Below are positions 56,538 to 64,000 of a stretch of 64,000 nucleotides of DNA, one piece after another. The number at the start of each line of letters is the position of its first letter. Position 1 is the stretch's first letter. Position numbers and translations under genes: made by a program. The stretch is taken from positions 99,170,002-99,234,001 of the forward strand of contig OZ021723.1 of assembly GCA_963978545.1 (NCBI GenBank), in the 5' to 3' direction. Source of the DNA: Linyphia triangularis (Eukaryota; Arthropoda; Arachnida; Araneae; Linyphiidae). Below the pieces are notes generated by a model. That model ran no database searches. It saw nothing but the letters and a program-made list of their open reading frames with translations, and was not told the origin of the DNA.

Positions 56538-57547
56538 CAGGGCTTCCGCGCATATGGTAAATCAGAAAATGTCATGGAAAGTCATAAATTTGAACATTGG
56601 GTAAATTTTGTCGTGGAAAGTCATGAATTTGAACATTGGGTAAATTTTGTCATAGAAAGTCATGAATTTGAACATTGGGTAAATTTTGTCATGGAAAGTC
56701 ATGAATTTGAACATTGGGTAAATTTTGTCATGGAAAGTCATGAATTTGAACATTGGGTAAATTTTGTCGTGGAAAGTCATGAATTTGAACATTGGGTAAA
56801 TTGTGTCATGGAAAGTCATGATTTTGAACAAATAAATGTCCACAAGTCATGGAAGTATAGTAAATTTTATGGATTTCTAAATATTTTAAATAAATTCGTG
56901 TAACTGTGACGTCATAAACGCTATGATCGCTATTCAGCTCATTGAAAAATTCATCTGTGTTTTTATTTACGTTTTGATGGAAAGAACGGTCACAGTTAAA
57001 AACAGTAGCCAATGAAAACATTTCTGAATTCCAAATTTGTGACATCACATAAGTAAGGTCTCAAAGGTGTAAAAAAAAATTTCATATTGTGAGAACTGAA
57101 ATGAACAGTTTTGATAAAGTTTGTGATTACATTTTTTAAATTTTTTCTTTCCGTCTTCTTTGTTCTGTTTTGCATTGTTGATATCAAAAAATTTAATTTT
57201 TGATGATATAATTTTTTATTTTATTGATTTAATCTTTCTTCAAATATTTCTTTATTATTAAGGATTGATTAGCTTTTTCAACACTGAAATACCAAAGAAT
57301 GGAAAATTATTTTCTCCTTTTTCTTCTGATTTGGAAATTACTGAAACAAGGATTTTTTTACTTAATTTAAAATAAAACATTATAAAAAATCGTTTTATGA
57401 TGCATTGATTTACTTACTATGTTCATGTTAGTAAAATTCATATAGATTATTATTATTATTTTTTTTGTGTGATTTGATTTCTTGAGTCATGGAAAATTAT
57501 TTGCGTCAGTCATGGATTTGTGACATTTTATTTTGGCAGAAACCCTG
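56538..57547 (+). mobile_element. Element I: CAGGG-ended element with minisatellite
   Basis: CAGGGCTTCCGCGCATATGG at the start and TTTTGGCAGAAACCCTG at the end, weak inverted ends. The phrase GTCATGGAAAGTCATGAATT is iterated at the left, and GAGTCATGGAAAATTATTTG and CAGTCATGGATTTGTGACAT stand near the right end. The interior is AT-rich. No target duplication is clear. Confidence 0.65.
56571..56830. repeat. 39-bp minisatellite, open on both strands
   Basis: Unit of 39 bp (GTCATGGAAAGTCATGAATT, TGAACATTGGGTAAATTTT), about six and a half copies with few changes. Since 39 is a multiple of 3 and the unit lacks stops in one frame on each strand, it reads as MESHEFEHWVNFV repeats on plus and YPMFKFMTFHDKI repeats on minus. 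It is an expansion of the end phrase of element I; I see no reason to call it a protein. Confidence 0.93.
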
Positions 57548-57549
57548 TA

Positions 57550-58052
57550 TATACTAAAGGACAGGATGAGTTGAGCTCACTGAATTCGCTGTAAGAACCG
57601 GTTCCCCTATCGTTGTAGAATATTGAGCAGGGGTGGTAATTTTCCTCCTTTTGCAGGATTTCCTCCTTTTTGGTTGTTTATGTAACTATTTCCTTCTCTT
57701 TGTCCCTGTTTCGAGGATCCGCATTTTTCTGATCTGAACCAGATTTTCCTGCGAAAAGTATACTTTTCCTCATGTCTAAACAAAAGATTTTCCCTCTTAG
57801 CTCCCCTTTCCTCACAGATTACTTCACTAACTCCTAATATTTGAAATGTAATTATTATATAGTATGAGAAATGTCATTGTATCTTTTTAAAATTATTGAA
57901 TCATCCTTCCTGCATACTTTTTTTTGTTGAATTTTTGTGTGTTTCTTCCGCTAGCTTTTTTTTAACGAATTTATGGATTTCCTCCTTTTTGCTCTCTGAT
58001 CACTCTCATCCCTGGTATTGAGTGAGCTTAACTCAACCTGTCCTCTAGTATA
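57550..58052. mobile_element. Element P: inverted-end element carrying Q
   Basis: Left end TATACTAAAGGACAGG, then TGAGTTGAGCTCACTGAAT; right end AGTGAGCTTAACTCAACCTG, then TCCTCTAGTATA. Element Q lies inside. P abuts element I on its left. Without Q only about 110 bp remains, so P is a very short MITE. Confidence 0.75.
57628..58014. mobile_element. Element Q: CAGGGRTG-ended element
   Basis: 387 bp, CAGGGGTGGTAATTTTCC to CACTCTCATCCCTG. The phrase TTTCCTCCTTTTTG is iterated inside both ends. Flanks ATATTGAG (57620-57627) and GTATTGAG (58015-58022) match at 7 of 8 bases, an 8-bp target duplication with one change, as in hAT. Confidence 0.8.
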
Positions 58053-58055
58053 GTG

Positions 58056-58820
58056 GTGCAACTGTAAATATTACAATGCACTTGTATTTGTATCCAATAG
58101 AATGGTTTGGGAATCGTCGAAATGCATCACTACTTCAGTACATAACTTCTTCTCTGTCGTATCTTACCATGTGCCCGGAGGGTGCTCCATCCAGCCCTTT
58201 CCTTCCATTAATGGGGTGGAGGGGAACGTTTGTTTTTATTCCATTACGGAGACAGATTCCCGTGGAATGTCCCCCGGGACGCCGCGTTCTGTACGTTCCT
58301 TTTAATAACAGCATCGGAACACATCACCCCCCCGGGGGGGGCCTCCTTCCATCCGAACTCTGTTACAGATCAGTAGAAGATTCCATTTCGCCATGTTTGA
58401 CTTGTAATGTGTACTTCCTCCGTCTTGCCTTTTTCTGCGCTTTCTCGTTTTCGATAGGGTCGCGGAATAGAATTCCTCCGATTTCCCTTTTGGAATTTTC
58501 CGGAACTAATCCGGTTGTGGCTCTTAATTATCGTTAGTCTTTCTACGCCCCCACCCCCATACACCTGAGCTGTTATTTCTCGAGTGTGTGATTGCCTGAA
58601 ATAATGGTGCGAATTTTTTGTCGCATTAAAAAGCAAAAAGCAATCTTAATGTTTTTTTATGTGATAATTCAGTAACAAATCATTGAAAAAAAGTCGCATA
58701 TGTATGCACGTAATGTTTATTTGAATAAATGAACTCTAAATTATTATTATTCTTTCATTTTCAGCAGATCATGTTAATAAATCTTGATTTCTAAACTGTA
58801 TATTTCTCCACTTTATATCA
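58056..58820. other. GC-richer block with a 153-codon frame, no gene called
   Basis: The plus frame 58076-58537 is the longest on the plus strand, but it shows no domain, is proline- and leucine-rich without pattern, and contains a C7G8 run (58326-58340). An overlapping frame (58102-58305) lies in another phase and a minus frame covers 58370-58636. I read this as low stop density in a GC-rich patch. Confidence 0.4.
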
Positions 58821-58826
58821 TCTATC

Positions 58827-59258
58827 CAGAGTGGACACAGAACCGGGAAAACCTGGAAATCAGGAAAATGTCAGGGAACTTTCTGATTCTGGAAAAAATC
58901 AGGGAAATGTCAGGGAACTTTTTAAAATTTAATGAAAATCAGGGAAATTTTGTATCGTTTAAGGTACGTTCATCCATATTTTGGCGCTATTTAACCAGAG
59001 ATTTGTGGTGGTAAGCCATTATCAGTTTAATGTTACGGAATAATTTGAACTTTTCATTACCAGCAAAACTATTTTTGAAAAGTTTGCATATCATCTCTTT
59101 AGCATACATGTTCTATTTTATCAGGGTGTCCAGACATCTGGAAAACCTAAGAAAATTGGGGAAATTTGAAAAAATGCTTGACCTAAAATCAGGGAATTGC
59201 TTAGAAATCTGTCAGGGAAATCAGGGTACTTTTTTTCCTGAATTTTGTGGCCACCATG
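58827..59258 (+). mobile_element. Family G element (copy 3)
   Basis: CAGAGTGGACACAGAACC to GTGGCCACCATG. Flanks share TCTATC (58821-58826, 59259-59264). Iterated TCAGGGAA phrases; the left side has a local extra unit (ATCAGGAAAATGTCAGGGAA). Confidence 0.85.
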
Positions 59259-59264
59259 TCTATC

Positions 59265-59698
59265 AAGCTGGAAATCAGGGGAATGTTTGGGAGCTTTCAG
59301 ATTCTAGAAAAAAATCAGGGAAATGTCACAGAATTTTTTTTTAAAATTTCGCAGAAAATCGGGGAATTTTTCTATTGTTTTGAAGGTACGTTTCTCCTTT
59401 CATACGTATTTTGGCGCCATTTTCCCGGAGAATTGCGATAATCGAAGTTTCACAAGGTTTTTCTCGAAGAAATAAGAAGTTTCAAGTCACAGTATATTTC
59501 CAAACTTTTCGTTTCGGACATTATTTTTTTTTTTTAAAAATTGGTATATTATCTCTTTTTGCCATAAATGTTCCGTTTGATCTACACATTTGGAAAAATT
59601 GGGGAAATTGGAAAAAAACGTTTGTCCATAAAATCGAGGAATTTCTTTGATATTTATCTGGGAGTTGGAATTTTTTCCTGAATTTTGTGGCCACTGTG
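59265..59698 (+). mobile_element. Family G element (copy 4), in tandem with G3
   Basis: Begins within G sequence (CTGGAAATCAGGGGAATG), so its first bases are missing, and ends TTTTGTGGCCACTGTG. It is more diverged than G3. G3 seems to have been inserted at, or joined to, the left part of this older copy. Confidence 0.78.
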
Positions 59699-59719
59699 TC
59701 GATGCAGATATTAAATCTA

Positions 59720-60378
59720 CAAAGTGGTCATAAAATAACTGCCAATATATAGACTTCTGGTGACCGTCTTGTTCAACATATCGAGCTGAAATTTCAGGTT
59801 AGCTACAGAAACTCTAAATTTTCGAATGGCAACACATACTTTTCCTTGTTGCAAAATGCTCATCTCTGGCGGAAACCCTAAAAAGCGTTGGAACGGTACG
59901 TGTATCACAAAAAATGGACGTGTTATCCACGCACAATGAAACAGTTCTGCGAACGACCAACAAAAACGCAGTCGAGGCGCGTGGTGTAAAATTGCATATG
60001 GCAGAGGCCAAAGTTCACATGGGGGCATCACAGGCAATTTTATCGCTTTTCTACGTGCAAATTTCCTCCATGTGCTCCGAACGTGTTTCTGTTTTTTTTT
60101 TTGTGTTCGAGCATAACACGTCCGTTTTTTGTGATGCACGTACCGTTCCAAGGTTCTTTAGGGGTTTTCGCATGCTCAGAGCATTTTACGACAGGAAAAA
60201 GTAGGTGTTGCCATTCGAAAATTTCGGTAACTATAACAGTAACCGCCATTTTGTTGCCAATCACAGAATCCCGAGCTCATACCTCTGAATAATTATACCT
60301 GAAATTTCATCTCGATATGTTGAACGAAACTGCCGCTAGAGGTCCATACATTGGCAAAGTTATTTAATGACCACCCTG
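59720..60378. mobile_element. Foldback element N with TA duplication
   Basis: 659 bp. Ends CAAAGTGGTCATAAAATAAC and, in reverse, GTTATTTAATGACCACCCTG, with TA on both sides (59718-59719, 60379-60380). The two halves are inverted copies of each other over most of their length (GAACGGTACGTG / CACGTACCGTTCC; TCGAATGGCAACA / TGTTGCCATTCGA). The minus frame 59717-60151 and plus frame 59914-60204 are mirror products. Tc1/mariner-type by TA target; no transposase motif seen. Confidence 0.85.
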
Positions 60379-60380
60379 TA

Positions 60381-61527
60381 TACCCTACACACGCACAAAC
60401 TAACTTAGGACGTAGCAAGATTTCTTTAAATTACTGATAGCATATTCGATGGCTGGCGTCATTTTGCTCGCAACAAAGCTCTCCAAAAACTCGTTTCCTT
60501 CCTATCATTTTAGTCGGCCGTTTCTTGCGCACTTTACACGAAACAAAAATCGCCCGTTTTTTTTTTTTTTAACATCCACTTCTCTTCCCCTAACTCGCTT
60601 TCCCATAATAACAACGCCAATCAAAATGTGCCCCTTTTTATCCGTCACAAATCCTTGCGGAGTACCAGACCCCGTCACTCAAGTCTTCGCTATCCGATGA
60701 ATCACTACTTCAAAAAAAAAAAAAAAAAAAAAAATGCGAATATTCAGCCATCCTTCAATTCCTCCTCGCAATGGGACCTCTCCCCTCAATCACCCACTTT
60801 ATGATCCCGACAGTCTCCCGTTTTTCCCGTTTTTTTCCGGATATTCCTAGTGAAGAGAAATGCTTCCCCCGACTCCCCGTTTCTTCCCTGCATCACATGA
60901 CTCGTGATGTTTACATTAGGGGTCTCCATTCCGGCCAGGATTTTTTTTCCCTTCTCATTTTTCTCCGGGATTTTTTTTTTTTTTTCCCTTGCCGAGGCCT
61001 CGCAGGTAGCGCTAATCGCGAGTGTAAGTGTCCTTCCGGTGTCTTGTAAGGTCCATCAACGGGAGCTTTTTTTTTGTTGTTGTTGTTGCTGTGGGTCTTT
61101 CCAGTGAAATGTCGCCTGGTCGTTTGGTTTATTAGGTGGCCGTAATGGGTTTTGGCGTTTTAGATCTTTCAAGAGCTTCTTTTTTTGTTAGCTTGTTTCC
61201 TTTCTAAGATTTTTTCTTTTCTTTTTTTCTTCTTTATCTTGTAGAGCTGAATTTAACCGAAATGTTTGATAAAAAAAATTCTTAGTGCTGGTACAATAAG
61301 CAAAAAAAAAAAAACCGAGCGATGGCTATATCTTGTATTCTAATTGATGAAATTACAAAAGTCAAGTACCGTTTTAAATTGCGGGAGGTCTTTATTAATT
61401 GTATGTATTTTATTTTTTTTATCATGAGGGGTCATTTACATATTAAAACTAAACCAAACTTTAGAAAGGGCAATGACAACCCCATTATATTATACCATAT
61501 TTAGATTTAGAATCCAAAAAGAAAAAA
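60381..61527. other. Stretch with no gene seen
   Basis: T-run (60559-60571), A-run (60713-60734) and a (TTG)n patch (61074-61087). Open frames 60449-60700 and 60771-61049 are pyrimidine-driven and lack motifs. Confidence 0.4.
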
Positions 61528-61528
61528 C

Positions 61529-61708
61529 GCCGACCAAACGGTATAGTGGTTAGCGTGCTGGCTTCTAGACCGCGAGGTTGCGGGTTCGAGTCCCGTGTTT
61601 GGCATGGGTGTTTGTAAATGTATGTTGGTTTGTTAAATGACGAAATGTTTCGGCGCATTATAGCCCTCGTGTTGCTGACGGCGCCAGATAATCTGAATAC
61701 AACCAACC
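61529..61708 (+). repeat. SINE-1 (copy e)
   Basis: GCCGACCAAACGGTATAG, perfect B box GCGGGTTCGAGTCCCG, body and tail AACCAACC. Flanks CCAAAAAGAAAAAAC and CCAAAAAAAAAACC are an approximate duplication. Of the five copies, this one keeps the best B box. Confidence 0.9.
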
Positions 61709-61714
61709 AAAAAA

Positions 61715-62370
61715 AAAACCGTTTAAATACCAAATTTCATAATAAGTTAGTAATTTAAATGATTTAAAAAAAAAAAAGGATAAATTAATGTTAAAAAGAA
61801 AATTTGTTTTTTGATCATAAATTTTTATATAGGTAATATATTTTAGCAATTTTTATTTCAAAGGATAGTTTGTTTAAGACCAAACTTAAATAACGTGCAG
61901 TTTTTTAATAATTAATTAATAAAACAAGTTTTAAATTTTTTTAAATAGAAACATATATATATTTTCCTTCCATTATAATTATCATCTTCGAAAACCCCTG
62001 AAGAATTTTTTTTTTTTTTTTCATTCCAATTTGATTTTTCGTTCTCGATATTTTAGCAAAAATGTAAAAAAGCTCACTTTAAGGGACTGCGTAATAAATT
62101 AAGTCTTGAAGCATGAAAACGTTCGATTCTTCCCCGCGATAAAGAAATGTGCCCTCAAGATCGTCCAAAACATTTTCGCTCATAAGTGACGTGTTTCTCA
62201 AAATAATGAACTGAAATTTTAAAATAATAGGGGTTGGTATTAAAATTTTTAAAGATAAAGTTAAATTTAGTTAGTATACAGCCGCCTTGGAAATAAATTG
62301 CATCAAACATATAGAAAATCGTAAATAAAACATTTTGGTGCAAACCGCAAGATTCTACGATAATTAGAAC
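61715..62370. other. AT-rich stretch, no gene
   Basis: A-run (about 61767) and T-run (about 62008). No repeat or convincing frame. Confidence 0.45.
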
Positions 62371-62374
62371 AGAA

Positions 62375-62578
62375 CACTGTTAAAAATTTTGTTCCACCTT
62401 GCACCAAAAATTGGTTCCCATTTAGCTGCCACCAACATTTGGTGCTTAGTTTCACGATTTAATGGTGCAACCTCGGACCGTAAGCACCATTAAATCGCGA
62501 AACTAAGCACCAAATGTTGGTGGCAGCTAAATGGGAACCAATTTTTGGTGCAAGGTAATTTAATTTTTTTTAACAGTG
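62375..62578. mobile_element. CACTG-ended hairpin MITE
   Basis: 204-bp palindrome. Ends CACTGTTAAAAATTTTG and TTTTTTTTAACAGTG. Long arms contain CACCAAAAATTGGTTCCCAT and GCTGCCACCAACATTTGGTG. The centre is a short loop near CAACCTCGGACCGTAAG. CACTG ends recall CACTA/EnSpm-type elements, but the target duplication is at most AA, so the family is open. Confidence 0.8.
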
Positions 62579-63663
62579 AAGATATAGAGCCATTGTTCGA
62601 TATATATATTTTTATCTCGTGCTGTACAATCACTTTTCATTTTGTTATTCTCTTTGTCATGAAATCAAAATAATGTGGCTTTTTTACTAAGTTCAGTTAG
62701 AGCGATGCGTATTCACCTATTTAATTATAGTTTTCTGGGAAATATCTGCTATAAAATTTTAAAATAAGAAGTGCTAAAAAATATGTGTGGTGTACTATTT
62801 TAGAAAGCAAATGTTGCCAACTTTTATAAATTTAAGACTTGTCGAATTAAGAAATTTATTCATAGGGATTGCCAGATTATGTATATCTGATAAGGAATTT
62901 AGCGCTATTTTTCCTTATTGATTTCGAATTTTTCCGAAAAACTTTTATATATTTCCTGAGACTTTTTTTTTTTTATTTCTCCCCTAATCTCCCACAAATT
63001 TAGCTCAAGTGCATTTCAAAAAATTTGTATTAGCTCTTTTCCAACTGAATTGAAATTTTCAAATTCAGTAAAATTTTCCGACCGTGAAATATAATCACCC
63101 TCCTTTAATGTCGCATCCCCATTACGTCACTTTTTGAATATTCACCCTCTTAATATCGCGCCTTATCGCTTCTTTTTGAACTGCTCCAACTTTTTCCCCT
63201 AACTCGCCAAAATGATGAGGTAATCAAATCTTTCTCCGCGACATAGGGTAATCTCAAATTCCTACTTCTTTAAGATGAAATTCAGTTATCCTATTTCCTT
63301 TTTACACACAGACATCCTATTTTTTTTTTTTTTTTTTTTTTTTTATCAAAGTTTTTCACGCCTAAGAAACTTCGCCATATCACATTTCTTCAACTTATCG
63401 TCCCTTTGAAAAGGGAGCCCCTTACGAATCGCTAAAAGACAGACTGGTGCATGTTATGGGTATTTGAGAACACGTTAGAATACTTCTAAAATTGTCATCC
63501 AAAACCGATACGTTGAAAGGGCATCATTTTACTTTCAACTGTTATTCCCTTGAAGAATTCATTATGTATGAAAAATTTAAAACGCTGGACTGTGATTAAT
63601 TGTAAAAGCTGATTGTCAGTGGCTGAGATGACAGCTAGTATTTTGGAACGTCACTGTCATACG
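62579..63663. other. AT-rich stretch, no gene
   Basis: T-runs at about 62964-62974 and 63320-63343. No recognised repeat or coding frame before the Tigger-like element. Confidence 0.45.
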
Positions 63664-63665
63664 TA

Positions 63666-64000
63666 CAGTAGAGTCCTGATCATCCGAGTTAATGTGGACC
63701 AAGACCAACTCGGAATAACCGAAAAACTCGGTTAAAGCGAAAATTAAAAATAAAATAAGTCTTATCGGTTTAAATGTATGTTTTGACAAGTACAAATGTT
63801 ATACTATAGGTAAACCACATGCAATTAATAATATATAGTAATGCTTAAAGAGTTATCTTACTTAAGCCTCGAGACCTTTAGCGACGCGATAGGAGGAGCT
63901 GTGTCATACAATGAAAAGGAATGTAAACATTTTGTTTTCTTGAGTGTTTGAGAGATCAAGTACCAAATTTTTTCGGTACTAGTTTTGACAAAGGAGAATA
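63666..64000 (-). mobile_element. Pogo/Tigger-like MITE (copy 2), cut by window end
   Basis: Starts CAGTAGAGTCCTGATCATCC after TA (63664-63665) and continues as the reverse of the 45.5 kb copy: GACCAAGACCAACTCGG, GTTTAAATGTATGTTTTGAC, GACACAGCTC-equivalent region and TTTTTTCGGTACTAGTTTTG. About 335 of the expected 415 bases are in the window. Confidence 0.88.

Noticed and set aside
56574..56903. Repeat protein of 13-residue units
   Set aside because: The reverse strand is equally open; the unit is an expanded transposon phrase of 39 bp.
58076..58537. Plus-strand frame of 153 codons
   Set aside because: No motif; overlapping frames in other phases and on the minus strand show it is low stop density in a GC-rich patch.
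59717..60151. Minus-strand frame of 144 codons
   Set aside because: Lies within foldback element N and is mirrored by a plus-strand frame, as expected from an inverted repeat.

Overview
This window looks like non-coding, repeat-packed DNA from an animal genome, most likely an arthropod. It is AT-rich and dotted with long poly-T, poly-A, poly-C and poly-G runs. It has no operons, no dense ORFs and no intact cellular gene that I can recognise. What it holds is transposable elements: tRNA-derived SINEs, solo LTRs, many short inverted-repeat DNA elements (MITEs), and remains of two transposase genes. I cannot name the species. Nearly all open reading frames here are short, low-complexity or run through repeats, so I call no functional protein-coding gene.

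Layout. 1-4 kb: homopolymer-rich single-copy sequence, one SINE-2 and a small GC-rich hairpin island. 4-7.4 kb: two family E elements and a family C element with a family D element inside it. 7.9-15 kb: element M with a SINE-1 in it, family A elements, a mosaic of family B pieces, a foldback element (FB), another SINE-1 and a second D. 15.4-18.4 kb: two solo LTRs. 18.9-22.5 kb: a nested locus whose core is a decayed Transib element with RAG-like ends. 23-31.5 kb: G1, A3, C2, SINE-2, FB2/C3, and a three-level nest (A4 containing E3 containing a solo LTR). 33-41 kb: G5, two SINE-1s, A5, G2, and a perfect 28-bp hairpin. 41-45 kb: the longest stretch with no recognised repeat. 45-47.2 kb: A6 with a pogo/Tigger-like insert, and a mariner tail duplicated head to head. 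49.5-56.1 kb: two twin elements with 8-bp target duplications (H), a Tigger-like element, SINE-2, C4 with a TTAA element inside, FB3 and A7. 56.1-60.4 kb: a both-strand-open 39-bp minisatellite inside element I, nested P/Q, tandem G3/G4 and a TA-flanked foldback (N). 60.4-64 kb: SINE-1, a CACTG hairpin element and a Tigger-like element cut by the window end.

The strongest discovery is at 19375-21242. Both ends carry CACAGTG, the heptamer of V(D)J recombination signals, followed by a GCAAAAACC nonamer-like block at 21 bp (left) and 11 bp (right). Both flanks are CGGCG, the 5-bp target duplication expected for Transib. A decayed minus-strand reading frame inside matches the Transib/RAG1 transposase family. 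A second theme is that several families with CAGGG- or CAGAG-type ends share one design: a short phrase repeated again and again between the ends.

The nesting gives a relative order of insertion. Families A, C, E, M, P and K are older hosts. The solo LTR in E3, SINE-1, the TTAA element, the Tigger-like element and the FB elements are younger, since paralogous copies or clean target duplications show the empty sites.
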